In this document: one piece after another, positions 23,751 to 34,833 of the stretch
How positions within the stretch are numbered: position 1 is the first letter of the stretch
Layout: every line of letters starts with the position of its first letter
From: Myoxocephalus aenaeus
Taxonomy: Eukaryota > Chordata > Actinopteri > Perciformes > Cottidae
NCBI GenBank assembly: GCA_038501785.1
Contig: JBAMJR010000051.1
Location: 1,840,501 to 1,904,500 of the forward strand
Direction: 5' to 3'
DNA length: 64,000 nucleotides
The notes under the pieces: model-generated
Told to the model about the DNA's origin: nothing
What the model saw: the letters and a program-made list of their open reading frames with translations, nothing else
The model's database searches: none
Made by a program: the position numbers and the translations under genes

Positions 23751-25031
23751 AGAGCTGCAACAGAAGAACTCACATGCTGATCATGAAAAGCTCTGTGTTT
23801 TATTTTGCATGTCTCTAAGGCGTAAATAAATAAAACAATCAGCATTTTAACAAGTTTTATGTTGTTTTTCTTCCTGCTTTTATGGTAAAATCAAGACGAT
23901 GTGGAAATTATATTATGAAAGCCTTTTTCATAAAATATAGTTATGCTCAGGGGTGGAAAAATGTATACTTAAAAGTAGCATGTAGGATGACCACTTTCAA
24001 AGTTTTACATTAAGATGTATACTAATCACAATGTATGTGTTGTATTATAATAATGCACTTTAATATAATAATGATAATAATATGGTGTAGTATGTATTAT
24101 TATTAGATTATTAAAAGAGTTATCTTTGAAATATAATGGGGGAGAAGAGGACACATTTAAATATTCTAGTAAAACAAAAAAAACGAAGCTGTGGGACAAC
24201 TATATACTATAAAGATGTATTTGTACAAATGTATAAGAGCTAAACCTATATGGCACATTACTCTCTCTCTATCGCCTTTATTTCTGCTTTGATGGTCAAA
24301 TCAAGACGATGTGAAAATTATATTATGAAAGCCTTGTTCACGATATGTGCTCAGTGGTGGAAAAGGTATACATAAAGTAGCATAGTCATGATGTAGGATG
24401 ACCACTTTCAAAGTTTTACATTAGGATGTATTATAATAATACTATGGTGTAATATACTGTATGTATTATTATTAGATCATTAAAAGAGTTCTCTTTTAAA
24501 TATAATGGGGGAGGAGAGGATACATTGTACATATTCTAGTAAAACAAAAAAACGGAAGCGGGGGGGCAAATATAATATAAAGATGTATTTGTTCAAATTC
24601 AAAACAGCTAATATGGCATATTACTTATATTAATATCTCTCTCTCTCTCTCTGTGCTTTGTTTGATCGTGTTCTTCTGTTTTATGTTAAATACCTTTATA
24701 TGATTCCTGTAAAATTTAAATATGTTTTTGTTTGTGTTCAATAAACAGCTATACTGCCTCTTTAGATGTAGGAAAAACCCTCTGTTATTTGTTGTTTTCT
24801 AAAGCATTTTAGATCTTAATATCGTTATTCCAATATCAATTCCACTGAACTGACGCTTTGCATGCTGTTGACCTGAATTGAACCCGTTTTAATCTGTAGG
24901 TCTGCTCGAAACAAAAATTAACACCACAAAAACAGTTTCATTGCATTTGATCTTTTATTCATATTCTGACTGACAGAGAGTTTCTATATCTAAGACCATG
25001 CTGCTGTCCGTCAGCGGCTCCTGTTTACTGT
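23751..25031. other. beta6/alpha5 convergent spacer
   Basis: A near copy of the beta5/alpha4 spacer, with the same internal duplication and a short CT run near 24640-24655. The alpha5 polyA signal is at 24954-24959. No gene is seen. Confidence 0.6.
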
Positions 25032-25779
25032 TTATCTGTATTTCTCAGAGAGGGCACGAGACAGAGCAGCCAGGAACTTGTCCATGGCCACGTGGACCTC
25101 AGCGGTGAAGTCGCCGGGGAACATGATGGCCAAGACCACGAGGATGTTGTGAGAGAGAATCTGTGAAAATAGAATAATGCAATTTAAAAGATGATCAAGC
25201 ATTATTAAACCTACTGAGTGTAAAATATCAAAAGGCTCCAAGATCCACAAGATGCGGTCTTTTCAATTAGATCTCGACACCAAAGCCAAAGAACAACAAA
25301 CTAACATCTTCCAGTTTCTCTTTTTGCTTTACACTGACATGCAAATCATCATCTATGACATCTACCTTGAAGTTGGCAGGGTCCACTCGCAGAGTGAAGG
25401 CGTGCAGCTCACTGAGGTTCAGGAGACCCGCATTCAGGTCGTCAATTTTGGCCACAGCTTCTGCAACTCCACCCATCACGCTCTTTCCGTGCTTCTTCAC
25501 CGGCTCAGATCCAGGGCTCAAATCCTTCCAGTGGGAAAAGTAGGTCTTGGTCTGCGGGTAGACCACCAGCATCCTGAGTAACGCATGAGAGTGGGTGAAT
25601 AAGCGAGTAGCAGTAGGCTGAATAGATTTTGTTAAACAAACAGGTATTTTATGAGCATCTCGTGCAGTTTGTGGTAATAGTTACCTGGACAGAGCATCAG
25701 TGCCGATTTCCCCAGCCTTGCCAGACACCTTACCCCAGAAGGCTTTGACTGCTGCCTTGTCCTTAGCGGTGAGACTCAT
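25032..25779 (-). CDS. hba: alpha-globin chain, alpha5 (class I, block II type)
   Basis: Exons on the - strand: 25685-25779, 25366-25573 and 25032-25160; 143 codons; His60 and His89 present. Exon 1 reads F-W-G-K-V and G-T-D-A-L-S-R, with Gly16 and Thr27 where alpha4 has Ala and Ser; both are shared with class II. Exon 3 begins ATT rather than ATC (still Ile), also as in class II. TATA near 25829-25836. Confidence 0.95.
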
Positions 25780-26735
25780 CTTCCTTGATGCTTGTTCGGT
25801 TGAATGGCGATCAGCCCAAACTTTGGTTATTATATACAGTAAAACTGCGCATGGGCACACCCGGGCCACCTCCAAGATAGGCTGATATGGACAGCTTCCA
25901 AGTGATATGATGCAGCTTGTATGAGATAAACTTCTCATGAAGACTATAGTTTGAAAGAAAACATGGCCACTTTATGCTGATCACATGAAGGTTTTTGCAT
26001 GCAGTATGAATACGTTATTGTCGCCTATTTTGAAATGGTGTATTCTACTGTTCATTAAATACTCCTTTAATTGCAAACATTGTTTATGACTGGAAACCTG
26101 AGACTCTTGTGGTTTCAATAAACCCACAATAAGTGTATTCATGTGTGATTTTTTGGTTGACTTTTTTTTTAATTCTCGGATGATGAAAACATGTTACATT
26201 TTACACAAAAATATGTATATAAGAAATTCAATCAACTCCACAATATCTGAAAGTTAGAATGAGAATGGATGTATAGCCGTTATAATGTTCTAAACCCTTT
26301 CACAATGTATTTCCATTAATAACTTCATTGTTTATTAATAATGATTTATGACTTAGACAGGTTAATCTTCAGGCTCCCAACTTTCAGATGATGTAAGACA
26401 TCTGTTGGTTGACCTGCTGTCACCCCTGTCCCCCACCCTTAAACTCTTCAGAAAGGCGGTATAGGTGTTAAACTGTTATCTTAATGTTTCTTAATGTAAC
26501 TACACAACACACCCAGCAATATTTCCTCTGCTTCGGACACAATCTAAGCATTGCAGATTAGCCCTTTCTTTATCAATTTCCAAAACCGTAATACTCGGCC
26601 AACCCACTTCCCCAATCCATCCTATGATTGGACAGGATTCTATAAGCATATTTGGGGGAGGAGTTAAATGGTCCTTTTAAAAGTGGCATCAGGTACTGAC
26701 CCACACAGTAGTGAATCCAATCTACAGCCGACAAA
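25780..26735. promoter_or_regulatory. alpha5/beta7 divergent promoter spacer
   Basis: Sister of the alpha4/beta6 spacer. Beta side: TTATCT at 26476-26481, inverted CCAAT at 26627-26631, TTTTAAAAG at 26675-26683. Alpha side: TATA near 25829-25836 and a GATA element near 25920-25940, where GCATGAGATAA has become GTATGAGATAA. Confidence 0.7.
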
Positions 26736-27410
26736 ATGGTCGAATGGACAGACTTCGAGCGCGCCACCATCCAGGACATCTTCACCAAGATGGACTATGA
26801 GTCCGTGGGCCCTGCAGCTCTTTCCAGGTGAGGCACTGTTTCTCTTTTTGTATGTTTTCCTTCACATGAATGTATAAAAAGAAGTGCATTAACAAATCCT
26901 TATTTATTTATGTTTTAATTTTGATATGTGCATGTTTTTCCTTGTTTCCTCAGGTGTCTGATCGTCTATCCCTGGACTCAGAGGTATTTCGGTAACTTTG
27001 GAAACCTCTACAACGCCGCTGCAATCATTGGAAATCAAAATGTTGCAAAACATGGAATAATTATCCTCCACGGTCTGGACCGGGGCGTGAAGAACATGGA
27101 CAACCTGAAGGAAACCTACGCCGAGCTGAGCGTGCTGCACTCTGAGAAGCTGCACGTGGACCCCGACAATTTCAGGGTAAAGTTGTGGAACTAATTAAAG
27201 TTGATAATCGTGTCCAACAATTACTCAAAAGATGACAAACCTTTTATGTTGCTGATGTTTCTGATGCTTGTTGTGTTGCAGCTCATTTCCGACTGCCTGA
27301 CCATTGTTGTTGCTGCTCGAATGGGCAAAGCCTTCACTGGTGAAGTCCAGGCAGCTTTCCAGAAGTTCCTGGCTGTGGTGGTGTCCTCCCTGGGAAGACA
27401 GTACCATTAG
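26736..27410 (+). CDS. hbb: beta-globin chain, beta7 (class I, block II type)
   Basis: Exons 26736-26827, 26954-27176 and 27282-27410; 147 codons; His64, His93 and C-terminal Tyr-His. Unique residues: Thr17 (F-T-K-M) and Ile66 directly after H-G. It also shows class II features: Tyr50 (N-L-Y-N) and S-S-L-G-R-Q in exon 3. So beta7 is intermediate between block II and block III. AATAAA at 27483-27488. Its 3' neighbour is a relic, not a working alpha gene. Confidence 0.95.
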
Positions 27411-27890
27411 AGAGCTGCAACAGAAGACCTCACATGCTGATCATGAAAAGCTCTGGTTTTTTTTTCATGTCTCTAAGGCGTAAATAAATAAAACAATAAG
27501 CATTTCAACAACTTTTCTCTGTCTGTCTTTATGGTCAAATCAGACATATTGTGACTGTTTCACAATATGCTCAAGGGAGAGAGATATTTAAATATATTTA
27601 AAACCATTCAAAGTTACAATATGTATATAAAAGTCCTGCATTACATTTTTTTAAATTATATCAGCATTATCATCATCATGCACTATATGTATCAGAAGTA
27701 AAATAACTCATCAAGCAGAATGACCACTTTCAAAGTGTTCAATTATGATGCATTATAATAGTGTATTATATATATATTATAACACGGATATGGAGTAGTA
27801 GGTGTTGTTGGTATTATTATTAATCATGTTAATAATTTCTCCCTGGGGTAAAAACATTAATTCAAGTAAAGCCGAACAAACCATCTGTTA

Positions 27891-27974
27891 CCCGTTGTCT
27901 TGGGGTCAAAATGACCCATCAACACACATACATATACACTCGTACACGGGTCATTTTGACCACAAGACAATGGG
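27891..27974. mobile_element. Palindromic MITE-like element
   Basis: Two 27-bp arms (27891-27917 and 27948-27974) are inverted repeats with 25 of 27 matches, built around GGGTCATTTTGACC, separated by 30 bp of CA-rich sequence. The arms could fold into a long hairpin. Fish genomes carry many short inverted-repeat elements with this core; the family is not certain. From 27411 to 27890 I see only the beta7 3' flank and AT-rich DNA. Confidence 0.55.
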
Positions 27975-27984
27975 AGGGTTACTC

Positions 27985-28107
27985 AAAAAGCACAGGTCGA
28001 TCAAGTTATTTTAAAATTGTCTTCTGTTAACGAAATTCAAGACTTCACAATGTAATGTGCATATACTTTAATTATGCAAAATGACATATTCCAGTGACTG
28101 GACAAAC
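27985..28107 (+). repeat. Direct repeat flanking the alpha relic, left copy
   Basis: About 120 bp, repeated in the same orientation at 28463-28587. Shared stretches include TCTTCTGTTAACGAAATTCA and GACTTCACAATGT. The two copies bracket the alpha-globin relic. Confidence 0.75.
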
Positions 28108-28135
28108 CATAAGCATGTTCTACTATGTATGTATT

Positions 28136-28440
28136 GGTCTGCAGGTATATCACCAGCATCGTTCATTATACACGAGAGTGAAGATGCGAGTGAGTAATAA
28201 ATGAATACAATACTTTTATATCAAATACTATATAAGTATTTTCGAAGCAGCTCGTGCAGTGGGTCATATCCGTCCTTGTCTTTAACACGGGCGCGCGCTT
28301 GATGGTTGAATGCCGATTCATTCCACTGTTGAATTATTCTGCAGAAACAGGCACGCCCGGGGCCTCTTAAGGCGCATAGGATTTGGACAGCTTCCAAATG
28401 ATAGCAGCTTGCGTGAGATAAACTTCTCACCATTGCTCTG
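28136..28440 (-). pseudogene. Alpha-globin relic (psi-alpha)
   Basis: Three islands match alpha genes in the right order on the - strand. 28136-28205 corresponds to the 5' edge of exon 2 and adjoining intron 1 (TGGTCTGC, then ACCACCAGCAT decayed to ATCACCAGCAT). About 28245-28260 matches the intron 1/exon 1 junction area (CTCGTGCAG). 28270-28430 matches the exon 1 start and promoter (CCTTGTCTTTAAC, GGTTGAATGCCGAT, GCACGCCCGGG, GAGATAAACTTCTCA). Most of exon 1 and all of exon 3 are missing. It sits where the alpha gene after beta7 should be. Confidence 0.8.
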
Positions 28441-28462
28441 AAAACGACTTTGGAATACACCA

Positions 28463-28587
28463 CAAAAGCACAGGTTAATGAAGTTATTTTCAAAATGTCT
28501 TCTGTTAACGAAATTCAAGACTTCACAATGTGATGTGCGTATACTTTAATTATCCAAAACGACATATTCCAGGGACTCAGCCTGACA
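28463..28587 (+). repeat. Direct repeat flanking the alpha relic, right copy
   Basis: Partner of 27985-28107, diverged by scattered substitutions, so not a very recent duplication. Confidence 0.75.
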
Positions 28588-28790
28588 AAGACAGACTGCC
28601 GTAAAACTGTGTTGGGTCACAACATGTCATTTAAGGTCAAGTGCCAAAACAAATTCTCACTATGTGAAATGGTTATTACTATTATGGGGACTTACATCAT
28701 CACACATGAATACTTATAGTTTATTGAAAAGACAAGAGTCTCACATTTCCATCTATACCCAATGTATGCAATTTACGACTGTTTAAAGAG
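28588..28790 (-). other. Inverted fragment of an alpha-beta spacer
   Basis: Read on the - strand this matches the spacer segment seen at about 4040-4230 and 18460-18630: GCAAnTTnCGACTGTT-like start, GAGACTCTTGT, ACACATGAnnn next to GTCCCCATAAT, TAACCATTTCACATAGTGAG, and TGTTGTGACCCAACACAG. All other copies lie on +. The segment was therefore inverted here, probably in the rearrangement that destroyed the alpha gene. Confidence 0.75.
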
Positions 28791-30004
28791 CATAGAATAC
28801 AGAAATATGAAATTATTTTCAAAGTAAAAACAAAATTCATAGTGTTCTGTGAGTTTGTGAAACAAGTTCGTAAATAACCCCCAAACATCTCTCATGACAG
28901 GTCTTTCTTCTTCTCTCATGCAAGTGGCTCATGGAAGTTACTCACCTTATTTAACTTATAGTTCGGACGATGACCTTGACTCAACAAAATTACACATGTA
29001 CTAGATTTTTTTTTTTTTAAGTATCCTGAAGAAAAGGATAAATACCATATAGTCCTGGAAACACTCCGATGTTTTTTTTCCTAAAATCGACTTTAGTGAC
29101 AGTTTCCTTGTTCGGGACTTTGTTAATCACGCATGCAAAAACACTTAAAGCGTGTAGCAGAAAGACAGATTTATCCAACAGAAGTCCACCTTTATTTATA
29201 TGGAGGTTTCATACTGCACTCAGCCAACTCAAGTAACACAATTCTTTCAAATTCTAAACATTTGTTTGGCACTATACAGAGAGTTCAGAAACATAGGTTA
29301 ACCGTAAATAAAAGTATACACATAATTTAAATATACTTAGTATACCTCCATGATTAATACAAAAAGTTTGCAATTTTTGCTGTATTAAAATGCACTAGTT
29401 TTTACTTTACTGTACTATTACTAGTTTTACATTACTGTACTATTTCTGAATAAATATACGGAATTATATCCTCTTCTTTTTTCTTTTTACTGCTTGATTA
29501 TTTTGACATTCAAGATGACCTATAACTTAAATACACTTCAAATTGAAAGAATGTAAACAAATTAAAAAAGAGAAATAATTAAGAACATCATTTCTGCACT
29601 CATTTATTTTTAACAGAAACACATTTAAAACGAGGCGAATCACTGAGGAGGAACCTTGTGTAGCCCTCCTTGTTACATTTCCTCTGCAGCAGGGCTGGCT
29701 CTAGTTGACCTTACGGCTGTTTCTCAGTGTGTCTGCAAGAAGGAAGCGTGCAAGATAGCGTGAGCAGAGCCCCTCGGTTGTGGAACCAGAGGCGTCCAAG
29801 GTCCAGGAAGAAAGTTGGGGCATTTTTGCTTTCAGCGGACCTAAACCTACGGTTCACGGAATCTGCACTAAATTAATTACTAAAAATATTTAACTTCACT
29901 TAATCAAAGTCAAACTTTGGAGAGATACTGTTAAGACATAGTGCTATTTTATTGTAGAAAAAAAGCGATGATATGCATCATCAAAAAGGGGAAGTTTTAG
30001 TATT
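28791..30004. other. Spacer, nothing recognised
   Basis: AT-rich DNA. The longest frame (29133-29330) has no recognisable features. A conserved-looking patch at about 29640-29800 is GC-richer but gives no coding frame. Confidence 0.4.
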
Positions 30005-30230
30005 TATTTTTTCTTTCCTGTGTTCTATCATCAACCAATAAACCAGTAACATATATACTGCTGTATGAACCTCTTAACAGGTCTCATAAGTGTGTTATGT
30101 ATAGTATACCTTTTGAAATTAGTCAAATAGCCCTTGTGGTTGAGGAGATATTCTGTATTTAGTATGGGTATGCAAACCATTTGGAATCTTTTAGAAAAAT
30201 GGCTGGGGCTTTACTGGGGCTAAACGAGTA
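30005..30230. repeat. Dispersed repeat, copy 2 (matches 16515-16775)
   Basis: Second copy of the unclassified repeat, beginning TTTCTTTCCTGTGTTCTATC and ending near ATGGCTGGGGCTTTACTGGG. It is followed by a BEN-like exon on the - strand. Confidence 0.6.
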
Positions 30231-30235
30231 ATACC

Positions 30236-30383
30236 GACTATTTACCTACAATAGCATTCACTTTCTCAGGGTCAAGTTGGTCCTTTACCTCCCTTTGCAG
30301 TAAGGTCAGACTTGGCCAGAGGGTCTTTCCCAAATATTAATGTGACCAGGTCCTGAATAGCAACATTCTGCTGATCTGTAAAA
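30236..30383 (-). pseudogene. BEN-domain-like exon fragment, frameshifted
   Basis: On the - strand, after a TTTTTACAG acceptor near 30379, the frame reads Q-Q-N-V-A-I-Q-D-L-V-T-L-I-F-G-K and on to T-A-K-G-G-K. A one-base shift near 30285 is then needed to continue as L-D-P-E-K-V-N-A-I-V, followed by a GTAAAT donor. The pattern of hydrophobic helix, G-K/G-G loop and L-D-P-x-K-V-x-A-I resembles the end of a BEN domain (a DNA-binding fold). The domain call is tentative; an old exon or a repeat-borne copy are both possible. Confidence 0.35.
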
Positions 30384-32230
30384 ACACAAAGAGGCGGATT
30401 TAAACTACATACAATGATTACTTTGTTATAGAACAATAATTGAGTACGGTTACAGTGAAGGACCTCTGCGTCGCACCACGTCCTCACTGCTGGTATCACA
30501 GTTCACTGGGTCACTGAGCCTGAACTACATCGTGATGAGCCTGTGAGTCTGTGAATTCTGCCAGTTCGAAAACAAGGCTATAAAAAGGGGTCCAGGTGTC
30601 AATACAAAATTGAGACACAAAATTGCACATATATAAATTAGATTAAATTAGGTTAGACGACAACAAAATCTGACCAAGTATTATGAAACACTGAGGTGCA
30701 TTACAACATTGCTGATATTCAGCAATTACATTGTCTTTATTTTGCAATGCATGCACACTGTTGTTTAGATGCAACAGACTCGTGAATTTCACTTCATAAC
30801 CAAAAATAGAACAATTGCAGGTCGGTCATAAATAGTTTGGGAGGGTTTAGGCTCCAGAGTTAATCCATTGATTGTATTTGATTACAAAATTTAATTAAAT
30901 GTTTGATCTTGGCATTAAGTTGGTAGTTTAAATGTATGTATCATAAGTAGGACTAGACACGAATGTTTGACTATTTGGCTTTTGCTTCAATGAGTATGAA
31001 TTTTGGTATTCGGATATTTGTTTTCTATTTATTAAACCATCGGGATTATAAAAATGCACAAAACATTCGCCAAAAAAACATTTAATAAAATAACATTTGA
31101 ACACATCATATTAACGTTATAATTTACTTTATTCAATACATATTTTTACTCAGTAGAGGTGGAGCACATCATGATGTAGCAAATGTAACTCAACCCAACC
31201 TCAAGTAAGCTAACTTCCTACAGCTGGATAGCAAGCAAATCCACAGCCTTAATTGTGTTGGAGCGCCACCTAGTGGATTGCAAATGTCTATTTGCCGTCC
31301 AACATCATTGTGGCCTATTCATTATGCAGATTTGTGGTCCATAATTTGTATGAGTGTAACGATTACGATATACAAAAAGCAGCTTGCAGGTAACTGCATA
31401 CATCTGAACATGAATCCCTGCAGTAAAGTTGCCAAGCATTTCCTTGATACTATTGGTCTGAAATTGGCATGGTTCTTTGTTTAATCTCTTAATTTATGTA
31501 AACTCGTTCTTATTCTTTTTCACTGTTTTAAAGCACTGAGCTGTTATTCTAAACAGAGGTTTTTAAATGCAGAAAAATGTATGTCAAATTCAAAGTTGAT
31601 CAAATCAAGTATGTGCTGATAATTTGACTGGAAGTGTCCTAAAAGGTTAAGAGGTAAATACGACGTTCGGTTAAACCGATGAGCTACCGAGTAATGCATC
31701 CCTTTTCATTTCAGCTTAAGTCGTGATTAAATGTATGAACTCCACACTGTAAAGCCAAATCGGCATCAAATGTGCTGATAAAGTCATTGGATTGTATAAG
31801 TTACATTGTGGACAAATTATTCAGCAGAGTTCAATTGCATTACCTCCTTTCCCAGACCAGGTGAGTAACATTATCACACTGTCCTGTCAAGTGTCTGAAA
31901 AGGAACGTAATAGTGCAATATTCGGTGAAACTGATTTCATGTGACGCCTGGCTGTTAGCTCAGTCAGCACTTGTGGCTGTATATTGAACTGTTAGCTCTG
32001 TTAGCATCGTTAGCTGAGAGCAGACAATACAAAACTCTGAATGCTGCATTAGGGCTCACATCAAGAAGAATGTGTTTCAAAGACAGTAGTCTTTATCGCA
32101 GCTACAGTACTTTAGGTCCAGATCCTCGACTGAAGCGCCCTCTGCTGGTCATTTACGTAAAGGTTGTTTGGAAGTAGAGGGCTCCAGTCCACACATTTGA
32201 GTTGTATTGCTTGATTCTCGGGCACAGCAC
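30384..32230. other. Spacer, nothing recognised
   Basis: AT-rich intergenic DNA. Two short motifs (GCGCCACCTAGTGG near 31263 and GCGCCCTCTGCTGGTCA near 32133) look like edges of old interspersed repeats. Frames at 31278-31484 and 31971-32177 have no recognisable features. Confidence 0.4.
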
Positions 32231-33790
32231 TACACCGCGTTCCACATTATTATGCAAATTACACTTTGCTCAGATTTTCCTAAATAGTAATGCACAGTCA
32301 GTCAGTATCATTTTCAAGTCATCAACTGTTAGAGTATAAGTCAAATTCTATTGAACAAACCTCCTAATGATAACAGTATTTTTTTCAAAAATAAAAAACT
32401 CAAAATGCAGTGTTCCAAATTATTATGCAGAATTTCTCAAAACTCGAGTTTCAAGATATTTTATAGGTTGTAAAGAACAAAAAATTGTCATTTGTTGAAT
32501 TTGCAGCATTAGGAGGTCATATGTACTGAAATCAAGAAAAGTTTGAATCAAAAACATCTTAACAGGTCAAGTTACATGTTAACATAGGACCCCTTCTTTG
32601 ATATCAACTTCACAATTCTTGCATCCATTAAACTTGTGAGTTATTTGATAGTTTCTGCTTTAATGTCTTTGCAGGATGCCATAATAGCCTCCCAGAGCAC
32701 CTGCTTGGATGTGAACTGCCTTCCACCCACATAGATCTTTTGCTTGATGATGCTCCAAAGGTTCTCAATAGGGTTAAGGTCAGGGGGAGATGGGGGCCAC
32801 ACCATGAGTTTCTCTCCTTTTATGCCCATAGCAGCCAATGCCCCAGAGGTATTCTTTGCAGCATGACATGGTGCATTGTCATGCATGAATATGATTTTGC
32901 TACGGAAGGCACGGTTCTTCTTTTTGTACCACAGAAGAAAGTGGTCAGTCAGAAACTCTACATACTTTTCACACCGTGAAGGGGCCTACCAGCTCTCTCC
33001 CCATGATTCCGGCCCAAAACATGACTCCGCCACCTCCTTGTTGACGTCTCAGCCTTGTTGGGACATGGTGGCCATTCACCAACCATCCACTACTCCATCC
33101 ATCAGGACCATCAAGGGTTGCACGGCACTCATCCGTAAACAAAACAGTTTGAAAGTTAGTCTTCATGTAGTCCTGAGCCCACTGCAACCTTTTTTGCTTG
33201 TGAGCTTGGTTTAGGGGTGGCCGAATAACAGGTTTAAGGACACTTGCAAACCTCTTGAGCATCCTACATCTTGAAGTTCGCGAGACTCCAGAGGCACCAG
33301 CGGCTTCAAACAGCTGTTTGCTGCTATTCAATGGCATTTTAGTGGCTGCTCTCTTAACCCTACGCATTTGTTTGGCAGAAATCTTCCTTATTTTGCCTTT
33401 GTCTGAACGAACCCGCTTGTGCTGTGAATCGGTGACAAATTTCTTCACTGTCCGATGATCACGCGCAATTCTTTTGGAAATATCCAATGTTGTGATACCT
33501 TGACCAAGGTATTGCACTATTTGCCGCTTTTCAGCAGCAGAAAGATCCTTTTTCTTCCCCATTTTGCCTGAAACATGTAGCTTGCTTAATAATGTGGAAC
33601 ATCCTTCTTAAGTAGTTTTCCTTTGATTGGGCTCAACTGGCAAACTAATTATTATTATTACTATTTGGATGATTTCAATCATCCAAATAGCCCTGAGACA
33701 CAATACCATCCATGAGTTGCATTGAAAAACCAAAAAATGAATGTTTATGACCCTTAAATACAATTTGCCTAATAATGTATTGTGTATTGT
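32231..33790 (-). mobile_element. Tc1-like DNA transposon
   Basis: About 1.56 kb with diverged terminal inverted repeats: TTCCACATTATTATGCAAAT at 32240-32259 against AATTTGCCTAATAATGT at 33762-33778. A second copy of the end motif (TTCCAAATTATTATGCAGAA) lies near 32413-32432. Inside is a Tc1 transposase frame on the - strand. It lies 330 bp upstream of beta8. The exact outer ends are uncertain by about 10 bp. Confidence 0.8.
32572..33562 (-). pseudogene. Tc1-like transposase, inactivated
   Basis: Starts MGKKKDLSAAEKRQI and runs through two helix-turn-helix-like segments (residues about 10-115) into the DDE catalytic region: F-T-D-E, then H-D-N-A-P-C-H, then N-P-I-E-N-L-W, the D-D-E triad. 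A frameshift near 32968 separates the first acidic residue from the other two, and an in-frame stop at 32641-32643 cuts the last part, which would otherwise read to 32572. All three catalytic positions survive, so decay is modest. Not expected to make active enzyme. Confidence 0.85.
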
Positions 33791-34121
33791 GTACTGCTGA
33801 TAAACACATATTGTAACATATTCCATATGCGCGCACTCTCATTTAAAACTGTAGAAGAAAAGTTAGAAAAATATACAAATTGTATTGGGAAAGTGGACAA
33901 ACAAAAATTGTACTGAACAACAACCAATAAACCCATTTATATTTATGTCTGCAATATTCAAGGTGTCATTCTACTGTTATCAATGTTAACACAGTAGCCT
34001 ATACTTTGTTACATCTAATCACGTGCTTTTGGGAGGGGAGCTGGGAGGCTTTAAAAGATGCTTCTGTTGTCTGAGAGCGCATGATCTACTGAGCAGCACA
34101 GGACAATTTAGAGCCGGCACA
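33791..34121 (+). promoter_or_regulatory. beta8 promoter lacking CACCC and CCAAT boxes
   Basis: TATA-like CTTTAAAAG at 34049-34057 and the GGGAGGGGAGCTGGGAGG block are kept, as is TTATCA at 33977-33982. But where beta9-beta11 read CCACCCACCCAATCAC, beta8 reads TTACATCTAATCAC, so both the CACCC boxes and CCAAT are gone. The Tc1 element lies immediately upstream. Confidence 0.65.
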
Positions 34122-34833
34122 ATGGTTGAATGGACAGACTTCGAGCGCGCCACCATCCAGGACATCTTCTCCAAGATGGACTATGAGACAGTGGGCCCTG
34201 CAGCTCTTTCCAGGTGAGTCTTAACTCTGCATTAACAAGATGTGCTTGAGACAAAATCCTCAATTATATTTCAGGATCAGGATTTCGTTCTATCATTGTG
34301 CAAAATGTGTTTCAGATCATCACAAATGTTCATTTCCTCCCCACCTAACCCTATAACATGTGTTTTTTTTTTCTCTCAGGTGTCTGGTCGTCTACCCCTG
34401 GACTCAGAGGTATTTCGGTAACTTTGGAAACCTCTACAACGCCGCTGCAATCATGGGAAATCCACTGGTTGCAAAACACGGAACGACTATCCTCCGCGGT
34501 CTGGACCGGGGTGTGAAGAACATGGACAACCTGAAGGAAACCTACGCCGAGCTGAGCGTGCTGCACTCCGAGAAGCTGCACGTGGACCCCGACAATTTCA
34601 AGGTAAAGTGGAACTAATAAAAGCTGATAATCATGTTCAACAATTACTCAAAAGACGACCAACCTTTCATGTTGCTGATGTTTCTGATGCTTGTTGTGTT
34701 GCAGCTCATTTCCGACTGCCTGACCATTGTGGTTGCTGCTCAGATGGGCAAAGCCTTCACTGGTGAAGTCCAGGCAGCTTTCCAGAAGTTCCTGGCTGTG
34801 GTGGTGTCCTCCCTGGGAAGACAGTACCATTAG
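34122..34833 (+). CDS. hbb: beta-globin chain, beta8 (class II)
   Basis: Exons 34122-34213, 34380-34602 and 34705-34833; 147 codons; His64, His93 and C-terminal Tyr-His. Class II markers: E-T-V-G in exon 1, C-L-V-V-Y at the exon 2 start, A-I-M-G-N-P-L-V, and T-T-I-L-R-G-L-D-R. Residue 105 is Lys. It keeps Ser30 (A-L-S-R) where beta9-beta11 have Cys. AATAAA at 34899-34904. The reading frame is intact but the promoter is depleted and no alpha partner lies upstream. Confidence 0.95.
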
